Origin: Chalara sp. BL73
Taxonomy: Eukaryota; Ascomycota; Leotiomycetes; Helotiales
Reading direction: 5' to 3'
Assembly: GCA_918026815.1 (NCBI GenBank)
Contig: CAKJVC010000242.1
Location: forward strand, 1 to 64,000
Length of the DNA stretch: 64,000 nt
The position numbers were made by a program, and so were the translations under genes. Below are positions 35,049 to 47,329 of this stretch, in pieces (position 1 is the stretch's first letter; each line of letters starts with the position of its first letter). The notes under the pieces are model-generated. The model was not told the origin of the DNA. It ran no database searches and worked only from the letters and a program-made list of their open reading frames with translations.

Positions 35049-38000
35049 TTTGAGGACGGGTATGGATAGAAATTAGTTTCGAAGAGAGTTTCGTGTGGGG
35101 AATAGGCTTTCTTCAAAAACATGTACAAAATAGAAGCTTCCAAATTCTGGTATATCCATGAACACTACGTATCAATTGCTTCTAAATGTGTTTGGAGAAT
35201 TGTATCGCAATACCCTTTTATCTAGAATTATGCTGATTAATCCTGTTCACATGGTATTCCCCTGATAAGAGCACTATCTAGGCTGCCGTATTTAAATTTA
35301 GGATTCTCATAGAAGGAGAGTATTATGTGAGATCCGAGCATTAGGCTCGGGTGGGGGATGATGAGGAGTAGAAAATTTGGGGCCTTGTGTAGCTTGCAAG
35401 GGCTTACACAGTCCTCCTTCCACTCACGGGCCTGTATGACGATGTAGAAGCCGCAATCTGTACCATATATCGGAATATCCAGCAGAAACAGACCCAGAGC
35501 CTTGCCGGAAACTTAGCTAGGACCAGGACCGTTGTCCTCTTCCTCGAAACTCATTTGGTATTTTGCAAATTGTCATACGATGTCAAGTCATGACAAGGTA
35601 CCTAGTCTATTCCCTCTTGCGCACTGGCATATTTCATGAGTTTAGGTTTAGTCCAATCAGAAGAACGATAGTCAATGTAGATATTTCTTCTAGTTAGTTA
35701 GTTAATGAGTTGGAAATATTTTACAAAGTGCAGTAAATTCTTAACCTGACGAGCCTTCCGAGGCTTTCTTTTACGTAGCATTCCCCCGTGCAGCTAAAAC
35801 GATGAAACCTGATTGCTTGTCAATTGTAATCAAAATAACGCGTGATAAAAAGTTGCATTCTTGTAAATCTGCTCAAACACAAAAAGCCGTCAGATTGCGG
35901 CAGCACTATATAATTATTCTATAGCAGGGTTTCAGTAACGAATGAGGGACCTAAGTGAAATAAAACAGTTATATTTACCTGTGCTCCGATTAGTGGTTAA
36001 TAAGCAAAGTGGCTAGGCTAAGTAACAGCCTCGGAGGTGTTGATTAGCGAGTTAGCAAGAAACATCCTCAGGACCTTAGCTGGGGAACGATCGACTTGCC
36101 TATTCATCACTCTGCATAATTAAAATCATAAGGCAACAGCTTGAAAATATTCATCCGTACTAAACTACTTCCATCATGCAAGCACACCCGCTACTCAACG
36201 GAGCTCTACAATGAAGCATCTTTAAGAGAATAGCGGTGTAGCATGAGGCCACCATAGCAGACGAACAAAGCCTATCCAGTTCTACCAAGTCGTGTTTATA
36301 GTATATTGACATAGAATTTGCTTGTAGGTGTTTCACTAGCTAGAACTCATCTAGCAGAGTACTTTGAACTTATTTATTTGAAAGTAGATGCAATTATCAA
36401 GCATTTTCATTGTAGATATAGCAAACAATATTTTTCTATGATATATTTGATTGAGCGTATGAAGCAATCGTACCGTTCAAGAAAGCTCTTGGCAGGAAAT
36501 GTTCAATCGCTTGGCTTGATAACATGCCAGGCTAAAAGTGGCAACTAATCAAAGAATTATCTTTCAAATCATAATGCATATAGTACGAATGCATAACGTA
36601 CTTAATAAGCAACTTGCTCGTCTAAGCAAATTTGCGCATGACAATTTACACCAAAATCGACCCCCCAGTAATTTTAGAAGCCACTTAATATTAAAATTTG
36701 AAGTTTTAAAGCCATTTCAATAATAATAAACTAAGTTATAAAATGCGTAAACGGTTCGAAATGTTCAAACACAAATTTCAGCAGTTAAAACACAGATTTC
36801 AAAGTTTTCAATAATCAGCCTGTTTGTATATGTTATTAGTTATATATAAGTAATATATTTAATATTATATCAAGTTTAAACACAGAGTTACAAATGATAA
36901 ATAGTGTAATTGCTGAAATTACTAGGGGCCATTTTTGCTGATTTGGTGTAAATTATCATGCGTAAGTTTGCTTAGACAAGCAAGTTGCTTATTAAGTACA
37001 TTAAATTAGCTATTCCACCTTAGAAGCTGATTGAAACTTTCTAATTTGTTTATGCGAGCCTCTTCAATCAATAGAGTATTCGTATGAACTTATGACACAT
37101 AAAATAAGCACCGCTTGCTTGCCCTAGTCTTCGGAGAACATTCTGACAAGAAGTTCTCCTATTTTGGGTGTTCTTCTAAACTTACACGCGTCTTGGGTGA
37201 CTTGTGTTAATTGAGTACATGCACCCATCTGCAGAATGCATTTATAAACAACTGGGTCACCTGCCGGCTGCAGGGTGCGTTCATGCTGTAAGAGATTTTC
37301 ATTGTGTCCGCTTCATTCCATTGGCCCGTCCGACTCTATTCAAGGGCTTGCAGATTGTAGCGCACAGTGGACGCACGAAACCATCAAAATGTGGCACGGA
37401 TGAGTGGTTAAGAAAGTGAGACAATTTTCCTTTATACGATGGCTACTCTAGCATTGGGTCATTTTAAGCAGTAGGTCTGTGCGTTTGCAGGGGGTTTTGG
37501 TGGAAGCTTTACTATATGCGCATTTTCAATATCAGGTTAGGAGCTAAAAAGTACTTGCCAGATAAGACACAACCTAGGCCAATGATATTCATTAGCATTC
37601 TTTTTCTAAATTCGATTTGTGTATCGCGTTAAGTTCACTCAATAGAACCACTATATTTCGTTTACTTACTGTGATTTCCTCCTTCTTGTTTTATCATGTC
37701 GCAGTCTGATAGGCTGAGGGCTAGAACTTGCCTGCTTATGCATACAAGGGCAGAAGTTCATGAAATGCTTACGACGTCAGTCTTTCACTTATGCGCTTAG
37801 ATACCAGGGCGTTTCTGCAGATCATTGAAACAATGTCTCGGTACGCTGGTGGCACAGAAAATGCCATAGAATCCGACAATTCCGAGCGCAATTATCAGCT
37901 CTTCACCAAAACCGATGCGCCGCTAAGCTTTCTAACTGGGGGCATTTTTCAGCCGGGAATAAGCTGCATCACGGCCGGCCCCGGCCCTAAATTATGACAC

Positions 38001-38916
38001 CATGAGAGGAGGCCGAGAACAAGTTATAGCACGGCCGCCCGACCTCATGACTATATGACAAGAGGCTGAATTCTTTTTTAACTTGGCATTGGCAGATCAT
38101 TGATAAAACTGTCCACAAAAGACCCTGACCGCCTTGGATGTATGAGTAAGACTTGCCGGATTAATTCTCATTTCGCAATTGTCTCTCCACTTCTGTGTTA
38201 TTTAAGCTTTTTACCAGGCTACCTTGTTGGCCCTTAAACTATACATCCGTGGAAAAACTAGACAGGAGATACATAGGAATAATTATGAAGAGTACAATGT
38301 TGTAGTCTAACAGTAGGTACAACATACAGAAACTGATGAGATCAAAAGTTTGTTAATGAATTTAAAAGACTAATCTTCATACGGTCAATATCACATACAG
38401 TATTCCACGGTATCTACTTGTGCTGCTTTGCAACGCACTCAGAAAGCGCACCATATGTAAGCAACGAGATTAAAGATATCTGGCTTGTGAAAGTTTGCTA
38501 GTGAGGATCTTTTGTCAGCGTCCGGCATGCACAAAAGCGAACATTTTTTCAGTCATAGATAGGGACTCGAGGCTTGTGATTTAACCAGAGTTTACAATTG
38601 TACCACCATTCAAATGTCTTGGTACTTTGTGGACTCAGCTGGCTTGGCTCTATTATTTTGATTTCGGTCACCTACTATATTTATTCAGGCCACATAATCT
38701 ATTTCTAAGAAAGATCAAATTTCAGATTTTGTTGTGGTAGATATATAAGGCTGTATACTTCTTACTGTAGGTGACGTCGCCCTAGCTGCCTGACGGTGCC
38801 TTCCTTTTCGCTGTACGCACTTTCCTTTCCAAAATCACCACCATTTAGCCGACTAATACTTTTCTAGCTGTTGCGTTTATCTAAACTCCTTCATTTTCTT
38901 ATCGTTTTCATTCACC
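35049..38916. promoter_or_regulatory. Divergent AT-rich spacer between the synthetase and the MFS gene
   Basis: 3.9 kb of AT-rich sequence between two start codons on opposite strands. It holds both promoters and a MITE-like element (36601-36996). No gene is recognised. The short frame at 37791-37997 has no motif. Confidence 0.45.
36601..36996. mobile_element. MITE-like element with ~58-bp terminal inverted repeats
   Basis: The sequence from 36601 (CTTAATAAGCAACTTGC...) to about 36658 recurs as its reverse complement at ~36940-36996. There are only a few differences, mostly C/T or A/G changes, and weaker similarity continues inward. TA lies on both sides (36599-36600 and 36997-36998). The ~280-bp interior is AT-rich and non-coding. 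Size, long terminal repeats and TA flanks fit a non-autonomous Tc1/mariner-type MITE. Its ends do not match those of the 10375-11724 element. Confidence 0.75.
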
Positions 38917-40818
38917 ATGACATCTGCTACTGTGGCAAGCTCGAAAAGAGGCTGGCTGCGTTGGGTCCAATTGGCGATTGTGTAAGTATGCTCCTGGTTT
39001 CTCGATAACGTATAAGTGATGTTTATTGCCAGCTGCTTGACATTCTTCATTGATATTGCAAACCTTGGTATGTGTACTATTGCGTTACCTACCATCCAAG
39101 GTGATCTAGGGTTTTCGCAAGGCGCACTGCAATGGGTGCTTACGTCGTACTCTCTCACGGTGAGCTTGTTCAACCAGTGCCAGGTAGACAACATGGCTCA
39201 TGAGATAATTAGTATGGTGGATTTCTTGTCATTGGAGGACGCCTGGGTGATATTTTCGGCCAAGAAATAACACTTAAAGTATCTATGGGTTTTTTCAATA
39301 TTTTCACATTGGTCTGCGCATTGGCTCCGACACAAGTTGGCCTCGTTGTTTCCCGAGCGTTTCAGGGTATATTGCTTCAGATGCATTCTGAATTGTGTAC
39401 TGACGCAATACGTAGGAATCGCAGCGGCTTTCACCATACCTGCTGCGCAAGCTTCCGTAGCACACTTGTTTCCAGAACCTCGCATGCAGGGTCTGGCACT
39501 GAGTTGGTGGGGAGCAAGTGGCTCCCTGGGATTTGTGTACGCTTTTAATGACGATCTCAAATGTGGTTTCTGACATTATCAGATTAGGCCCAATCATTGG
39601 GGGCTTATTTACATCACTAGTGACTTGGCGTTGGGTAAGAATTCTGCCCTTATACAGAGCATACTAACTGAGCTTCTAGATATTTTGGTTTCCTCTCATT
39701 GTTGAAGGGCTTCTACTCATTTTGGCCATCTTTCTTCTTCGAGACATTGCTCCACCAGCAGAAGGGAAGAATCTTGCATGGAGGCAAATTGTCTCTAGGT
39801 GTGATCCTTTAGGCACTGTGCTGTCTGTTGCAGGTGTGATTCTTTTGATTTATGCGCTGACATCCGGAAACACGAATGGCTGGAAAAATTCTGGTGTCAT
39901 TAGTACGCTTGTAATCTCGATCGTGTGCTTGTCGGTCCTCGTATACGTCGAGGGGAAAGTCGTTCCTCATCCACTGGTTCCAAATCATTTATGGACGGGT
40001 GGCAAACTCCCGACCGCTTGCGCTTTGGCGGCACTCACCTATGCAGTATGGCAAGGCGCAAATTACTTTCTCACTCTTGAATTACAAAGTAAGGCGTCGT
40101 AGCTATATTCTGTGCAAGATTGACATCTCTAGGTTTTGGCTTCTCACCCCTCTCTACGGCAGTACGATTCCTACCTCTAGGTGTCACGGCTTTCCTCATC
40201 AACATGGTTCTCCCTCACCTACTTCAACCAGTTGGGCCGCATAAAATTTTGGTCACCAGCTGGATATTTGCCATTGTGGGCGTGGTTTTGTTAGCCTTGG
40301 TAGGAAGCAGCTCAGACTATTGGCGCTATTGCTTTCCAGGGATGATTCTCTATATTCTTGGGGTTGGATCGGTGTACTTTGTATCGATGGTGACAGTCGT
40401 TGGCTCAGCCCCACCGCAAGACCAGGGAGCCGTAGCAGGTGTGTATAACGTAAGTTACCCACTGGATTTGAATGGTACGCCTGGTGATGATCTACAACAG
40501 ATGTCTTTAAACGTTGGAGGTGCAATCCTTGGACTTGCAATTTTGACCGTGATCAACGATTCTGTCGCGTCTAACAACGGAGGCGAGGAACTCCAGAGCG
40601 CCAAGGTTGACGGATACAGGGCAGCCTTTTACGGTGCTATTGGATGGGCCGTCATTGGTTTAGGGTTGTCCATCCTGTATAACAGGCTCAGTCAAAGTCT
40701 CGTTTCAGTGGCCGAAGACACACCGCCTAACGAAACCACAACGACCCCAAGGCAGCCGCTTTCTCTTGAGAATGTGGCACCACTAAGAGCATCGCAGGAA
40801 GAAAAGGCAGCAGTATGA
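38917..40818 (+). CDS. MFS drug/metabolite exporter (DHA2-like, 14-helix type)
   Basis: Eight exons: 38917-38981, 39033-39159, 39213-39366, 39416-39536, 39583-39634, 39680-40088, 40133-40449 and 40501-40818; 520 aa. All junctions are GT-AG with introns of 44-53 nt. Helices are visible throughout. Family motifs include IALPTIQGDLGFSQGALQWVLTSYSLT (helix 1/2 motif of DHA2 exporters), GGRLGDIFG (motif A), SRAFQGI, and GSLGFVLGPIIGGLFT (motif C). The C-terminal tail is charged and cytoplasmic. Standing divergent from the NRPS-KS gene, it is the natural candidate to export or confer tolerance to its product, as drug:H+ antiporters do in other fungal metabolite clusters; this is inference from position. 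Confidence 0.88.
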
Positions 40819-42547
40819 TATTTGCTATTGGCGTTCCGAATGATAGAAGGGAAGAACTACTATAAGATAGTATTGTCCTAAAGGTGCATCTTTGGACCTC
40901 CGCGGGCATCTATGCAGCGAAGTAGGCATCTAAAAGGCAGATAGCTATAATAGTCTAAGCATGCCAGATATGTGGGTCAGCATTAAAATGGTCAAGTATT
41001 TACTTTTGTTAAGGCCTAAGCACACCTTACATTGCCACCCACATAGCGGCGTCACCATATACTAGGGAGGTACACGTTTTTATTGTAATTTTAACTAATC
41101 AATTAAAAGCTTATATGAAACATCTGTTTATTCCATCTCAGTTAGATTTATTGTGTTAAAGCCTGAGAATTTTTCCTCCCCCCCTCCACAATATAAGGAC
41201 GGTATGTACACGCCTAGATATTCGTTTGTTAGCTAGGCGGTAATGTCGACAAATTGCAGCTAGTAGCAAGAGTATAGCGGGAATAGGGTACTGCGGCTAT
41301 GGCTTCCCTAACGTATCCATCATACTGAAATGTCCCAGGTTGGCCTCGCCGCCGTTCGTAGCCGCTTGCAAGGAGGTTAGTAACTATGTTTATTCCTTGA
41401 ATTCTTCCCCCTAATCGCTGTCTCTATTAGTTTCGTTCAAACAGCCAAGTATTTCTATTGTTATCACGTTACAATAGGCCAATATGGAGTCGATAATTGT
41501 ATTGTTGTTATTAGTATCAGGTAGCTCTTAGAGCAAAACATCATATAGTATTGCAATGCACATCCTTTCTATTCAAGACCCACTTAGTTCCCAAATAAGC
41601 TAGCTAACCGAATTTATTACTAATTAGGAATTTTATTCCTATACGCTTTTTCCAGTGTTTCATTCATCTTGGATGCTCCAGATCCTAACAATTTCAATAT
41701 TAAATACTATGGGCTACACATCTGGAGCATGTTCCCTGGTCAACAAGCACATATAGATAACTTGGTAGCTTGTCCTTAATCTTCGAAGCTGTGCTGACGC
41801 CGCACATACACCGAAGTGCAAATGTCAACAATCGTTCGAGAGTCCGTATTCATGAAATGATGGTCTGTTATAACTATAGAAGGGACCCAAAAAACTCAAG
41901 TTTATAGACTGGAAAGTACGTCACGCCATATAGCTTTAATTTGCCATACAATTTATTTCCTCGTAACAGCCTTAAGTATAGCAAAAGATGCACGCTCTTA
42001 CTGCATCAACATCAATCTCCCTCGCCTAACTCCCCCATGAAATCCTCTTCTCCCAATACCTATCTACTTAGAAACACAGCTAAGCAAACTCTCATGGACC
42101 GCCGGAGTATAGACATGGATGTCCGTGATTCTTAACCCAACGCTATCAAGAAGCGAAACCCACTACTCATGAGTCCTCTCCCGTACAGAAAGTGCAACCA
42201 TCATTGTGAGATCGACCTAAGTTGTTTGCCAGTACACGCCTGTGTTTGGCTAATATTTAGGTGCAATACGGTCAGAATAAGATGCATAAATTTGATTGAG
42301 TGAATCCAATAATATCTATCTACAGGATCATACAATAAAGAGTAAGTGGCAAAGGAAACGCTACGCCAACATAGATGGCCACGCCTGGCGGTTCCACAAT
42401 AACCTGCATTACCGCATCTTGTGCCACTTCCCGTTACGTCCGAAACTGTTACAATATATCCCAGCGTTAAGCTTAACTTCTAATCCAACCCCTTGGGCAT
42501 AGTTTTGCGGATGTCTAATTTCGGATTGGCCTAGTCCCAGATGGCAG
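40819..42547. other. AT-rich intergenic region
   Basis: No gene recognised; small open frames at 41941-42135 and 42296-42502 (+) lack motifs. Contains the MFS 3' end. Confidence 0.4.
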
Positions 42548-43236
42548 CTAACAGTTGCAGTTCTGGTTGTGGTTATCTCGGTGCAAGGGTGGACAGTGTG
42601 GCTCTGTGGTAACTCTAGGCTCTTCAGGATCTGGTTCTTCTACGGGTCCCACGCTGGCAGTGGTAGCGGTGGCACTACTTGCGGCATGGTATTCTGCCAA
42701 AGCGAATCGGCCACTGCCATTTGTGGACGTTCCAAGCCTCGGGTCGTGGTAACAAATATCGAATTGGTTCTTGTTGCCGTCAGTGTAGATGCTCCGGACA
42801 CCGCCTATAAGGACACCACTCCGAGGGCGCCAGGTAGTTGCTCTTCCGGGTATAAGTGGATAGTGAAGCCATTCCGGCCCACGGCCAGTCCTCAAAATAG
42901 AGCCCGGAGTCGTGAGCGAAAGTTTTTCACTGTTCTTAAAGATGGAGGGATATAGGGTAGCCCGGCCAGTAGGTAACCCAGCCTGTTGATTCCTTGCGTC
43001 TCTCGCGTACATCCATGTCTGAGAATTAGGATTCCTCTTGTCAGACGGAGCCCCATTGAAGCTATACTGGTATGATGTTAGATTGTGATCGATGCAACCA
43101 AGGAAACAAGTACTGAATACGAAAGAATCCATACGTAAGACGAGTTTGTAGGGGTACGACGAACAGGCCTATAGCCGGGTGGAGGTGAACCAGAAGGTTC
43201 AGCACCAGAAGATCCAGCGCCTTGTCCTAAAGCCAT
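42548..43236 (-). CDS. Hypothetical protein, unrecognised
   Basis: Best model is two exons, 43236-43135 and 43066-42548, with a 68-nt GTATGG...CAG intron; 206 aa. The ATG at 43236 starts MALGQGAGSSGAEPSGSPPP, a Gly/Ser/Pro-rich, probably disordered N-terminus. The middle has SFNGAPSDKRNPNSQTWMYARDARNQQ, a Trp/Arg-rich part (EWLHYPLIPGRATTWRPRSG), and IYTDGNKNQFDICYHDPRLG. The tail is acidic and Pro-rich, then His/Cys-rich (CPPLHRDNHNQNCNC). No signal peptide or membrane helix is seen. GC-rich codon use against AT-rich surroundings supports a real gene. No family recognised. Confidence 0.45.
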
Positions 43237-43620
43237 GACGCAGGCTGCGGAATGTATTTCCTGTAGACGGGAACTTGGGGGCAGTTGAAAGCAGTCAAAT
43301 CTCTTACGGATGATATATCATGTTAATAATGAGTCTGGAAACCTGGAATGTGCCCTACATATATCTTCAACTGCAACATGTCGTCGCCTAATATTTAGAA
43401 CATAGCTAATTCGTTGATTTGGAACTCCCTATGGAAATAATCGTTGAATCATTGATCTGAAGTCGATGTCTTAAAATTCAAACTCATGCAAGAAGCTATA
43501 TGTTTCATGGTTACGCTGTGCCCGATAGTGCACATAACAGAGACATAACGGGAAATTTTGATGTGCTACAAGATTGTTGGTAACAGCCTACGAAGATACA
43601 ACGATAAGCGCCCTCATGGA

Positions 43621-43859
43621 CTTCGAACTGTTTTTTGTCAGAACTTGGTATGGCTCTTTGTTATGAACTTGGAACTGTTCTTTGTCATGAACTTGGCATG
43701 GCTCTTTGTTACGAACTTGGAACTGGTCTTTGTTACGAACTTGGCGTGGCCCTTTGTTATGAGCTTGGAACTAGTCTTTGTTACGAACTTGGCATGACTC
43801 TTTGTAATGAACTTGGAACTGGTCTTTGTCACAAACTTGGCATGGCTCTCCATTATGGC
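43621..43859. repeat. 24-bp minisatellite, ~10 units, two alternating variants
   Basis: Units of the form CTTGGMAYTRGYCTTTGTYA... repeat every 24 bases. GGAACT-type and GGCATG-type units alternate strictly, giving a 48-bp higher-order unit. The first unit is degenerate. Because 24 is a multiple of 3 the array stays open in several frames (for example ELGMALCYELGTVLCHELG), but there is no evidence that it is translated. Confidence 0.9.
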
Positions 43860-44392
43860 CGCATGCAAACGTACACATTCACGTTACGGTGTAGCGGATA
43901 CCTGTCGAAATGCGCATGTGAGCGTGTCGAATGAAATATGTTTAATGATCCAGACCTAGTTCTATTGGGAGGCTTTCGGCAGAGTGACATCAGCACTCTA
44001 AGATTTTTGTGCGTATGGGTGAAAACACCTATTGCAAGAGTAGCCACGTGGTATAGGCATCGGTTGCGCAGTCAAAGAAGGGGATAAATAGTTGGCCATG
44101 GCCATCACATCCCTTCTTTCTGTATCTTCAACATTTTGATACAATTTATCTTCATGCTCCATCAGAGTCACGTCAACCTAGGTGACTATATTTGTATTTA
44201 GCTCATCAGGGCGGCTACTAAGCCACCTACCCATCTCGTGCCGATTGCAGAGTCCAGCATCCGATTGTTGTTGATTTACATATTTAGGTCAACCTACTGA
44301 CTTCGCACGGATTTCACGACCCATCCCTTAGACACTCATAACCATCAGCCACAGGCTATAGAACTAACATCATTCTGCTTGGCTAAGAGGAA
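43860..44392. other. Intergenic region
   Basis: Between the minisatellite and the DUF3632 gene. Nothing recognised; the last ~300 bases probably hold the promoter. Confidence 0.4.
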
Positions 44393-45329
44393 ATGGATAT
44401 TAATCTGCAACATGTCGAAGACTTCGACTGGATGGATTCTGACCGAGCCATTCTCAACGTTCTCAAGGCCACCCTTCAGTACCCAGCCAATCCGCAAGCG
44501 AAAGGCGTAAAACTTGCTGATGATATGCACTTCTTCTACACATCACAGAAGGAAGGCACTAATTTTGGTGCAATTTTTTGGAGAATCTGGTGGGTGGTTG
44601 TTGATATAGTATATTACATTCCGCCTGGCCACCCATGGCAAGATAGTCTAGTTCTGGCCTTGCAGAACCTCCGCCAGCGAGAGGACACTGTCTCGAAACA
44701 GGACCAGGTGCAAAATGTAACCAACCAGTTGCGAGTCCTTGATATTAAGCTAATAGATCTTACTAAACAGTCGGCTATATGGGAAGATCTTCCGGATCTA
44801 TCGATCTACATAAGGGACAAATGGTGTGGTACTGAACCAGAACTTTCACATGTATCTGTAAACGTTTGCTAATGCACCTTTAGGTCCGGCTGACTCTGAT
44901 GATGAGCTGAGCGAAGAATTTGCTAGGTGGAAGAACTTGAACTCGTTCGTTGCTCGATTAACAAGTACTGGTTTCGCACCTTGGCTCAATCTCCCGATCT
45001 GGGAGCTTAGGGAAGCACTCGAAGAACCGCCAGAGAAAGGGCCCTCAATGGCATGCCGGGTCTGGGTGGCGACCGAGTGGATTATCCATTGCGCAGATCG
45101 CATCTTCATGATGATGAACTCAAAAGAGGAACTTGACGAGTTCTTGCTTCGGTCATTCAGACTAGGCTCACTCTGCGACGAAAAACAGGTGTTGAGCGTT
45201 GAACGATGGGAGTTTTGGAAGAAGCGATTCGTCGAGCTTGCAGCCGAGGCCAGCAGCCGAGAGTTTGACAGTGCGATTAGCGGGCGGATATCAGAAGCCT
45301 TGAAGATCATGGATACTGTTAAAGAATAG
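44393..45329 (+). CDS. DUF3632 family protein
   Basis: Two exons, 44393-44828 and 44884-45329, with a 55-nt intron joining WCG|PADSDDEL; 293 aa. The layout is that of fungal DUF3632 proteins: an N-terminal part with a conserved hydrophobic/aromatic stretch (FGAIFWRIWWVVVDIVYYIPPGHPWQDSLVLAL), a polar middle, then SFVARLTSTGFAPWLNLPIWELREALE, VATEWIIHCADRIF and the closing ERWEFWKKRFVELA. These proteins are common as multicopy families in Pezizomycotina. Their role is unknown. No signal peptide; the hydrophobic stretch is likely buried rather than membrane-spanning. Family call rests on the PWLNLPIW and WIIHCADRIF blocks and on length. Confidence 0.72.
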
Positions 45330-47329
45330 CTTGATTGTTTCGTTAGAGGCTGAGACCAATGTGGCTTCTCCAGCAAGCAAATTGTAGGCTTTGCCTGCAA
45401 AATTATAGGTATCCTGGAAATGTGCTGGATCTTATGTCAGGTTTTAGTTTGAAGTTCACCAGAGGGATTGTAGTGCCTAGTGAGAAATAGATTGTAAGGA
45501 GTTGTGCCAACCTCGGCACTCAGCGCATGAGTTATAAGATATGCTTAGGTATGGCCTGAGCAGCCTGGTTACACGCTGACTACGGTTGAGCGTGGTTAAG
45601 GAGCTATTTTGACATGCTTAGGGGTATTATCCCTCAAAGTCCGGCTACACTTTCTGTAAATACTACTAGGCATTAGGCATACGTGGAATTAGTGACGGCA
45701 TTGTTTTGGTCGTCTAGGTGCTACCTTGAAATAGGGGAATCGCATTTGATATCTAAGGAAGGACTCTTACCAAACTCTTCCATTCCCCTCTCCCCCCCCT
45801 TATTGGATACTCGGGTCACTCATGCTCTCCAAGCAAGTTGGCTAAGCCACGGATATTAGGGACTAAGCAAGAACAGCAAGCTTACGAATCGCATGTGACG
45901 CACAAGAAAAAGTTGATCCATAATACCCATTTGCTCAGTCAGCTTTTTCTATTTTAAATCATAGTGTAAGTGAAGCTTGCAGATAGAGTTACGAATATTA
46001 GTCTTATACTGGCTAATAATAACTAGAGGTTTGTAAGTGAGGGATGACAATATGGCCCGCGTATGTTCCATGAGCCAAGACATAAATGTGAGTCCCGTGG
46101 TAGCTTTCCCTGTACTAGCAATCATCTTTCATAGACTCCCAAGCGCCTTATAATACTTCCAGAGGTAGAAGCATTTCTGAGTTTTCCAAGGACGGTTATC
46201 TGGTGCTCAGCTTTCAAAATTATATGCACCTTCCCCAAAGTGGCATCTAAGATTTTCGCTGGGGACTTGTAGTCAGTGGAAAGTCAGCCCCACCAAAATC
46301 AATCCGTCCACTAATGTATTGCTGCTAAGACCTGGTGATAACTAGTGGAGAGTTTAAGAATCATAGGTTTTGAGCCGATGCGCAGAACCTGAATCTCCAA
46401 AATACTAAGTTTGGCTCGAAGGTCAACAAGTAATCCTCACAGCGACGAGCCGAAAATTAACAGTAATGAAGCCGCCTCTTAAATACAATATACACTCGCC
46501 AGTTCAGGAGGCATGGGAGTTACGGAGTACCTTCGATGGAGGCCTCTTCGCAGTACAGTCTAAGCCTTGGGGCAATATTTTCAAAGCTCCACCTTCAAAA
46601 TGTCTAGATCAAAGCTTGTGAATAAGTGGAGGATATACCGTTTACACTTACAACTTTCGAAGAACTTATAACATTATCCATGCGTTATGTTAACGAGTTG
46701 ACGAAAGAGCTGCTTAAGACAGTGAATAATAAATATGTGGTTTGTTTTCTGACCAGTACAAATACGCTATCGCCTCCGCCATTATCTTACGAAGAATTTC
46801 CAAGAGGTTGTTGTTGCTCGCCATGAGGAAAGGCTCTTAGAAGCCTTAGGGAAAGACTTTCTGAAGATTAAGAAAGTCATTCCCGGCCAAAGGATCCCTC
46901 GAATCCTATCACAATAGCGCGACTGCCTTTAATATTGCCCAGTGATCGGTGATTCATCGATGTAAAAGATTTCATGGCTGTATCGGCGATTAAGAATTGT
47001 ATATAGCACGTATACTGTATTAAATTGCGGTTAAGTCCTTTTAGGACGGCATAGATAAATAAGTAAACTAATAATAGCTTGCATTGATATAAAAAGCAAG
47101 TTAACCAGATAATGTGGACTAGATTTTATTTAATGCCATTCAACCTCTAGCGTATCCAAGACCAAGCTCCAAAATGTTGAGCTCTCTTTTAAATATCATA
47201 GAGCAATTTACTTTTTTGAAGGGCACCAATTTTGGTTTGCCAAATTTACTTGACGCTGCTTAATTCTCGCACTAGGAAACTTTTGCAAATTCCTCGGTCT
47301 TTCTTTTATGTCATATGGATATTGCTAAA
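45330..47329. other. Gene-poor AT-rich region
   Basis: A short frame at 46626-46826 (+) followed by a coding-like piece to ~46920 (EERLLEALGKDFLKIKKVIPGQRIPRIL) may be a gene relic; family not recognised. The rest is AT-rich without structure. Confidence 0.4.

Noticed and set aside
36754..36770. GGTTCGAA-like motif as a tRNA T-arm (also near 50470, 51000 and 63910)
   Set aside because: No D-arm, anticodon arm or acceptor stem can be folded around any of them.
43558..43934. Repeat-rich protein genes over the minisatellite
   Set aside because: Open frames occur in several frames and on both strands simply because the unit is 24 bases; no start context, splice or domain supports translation.
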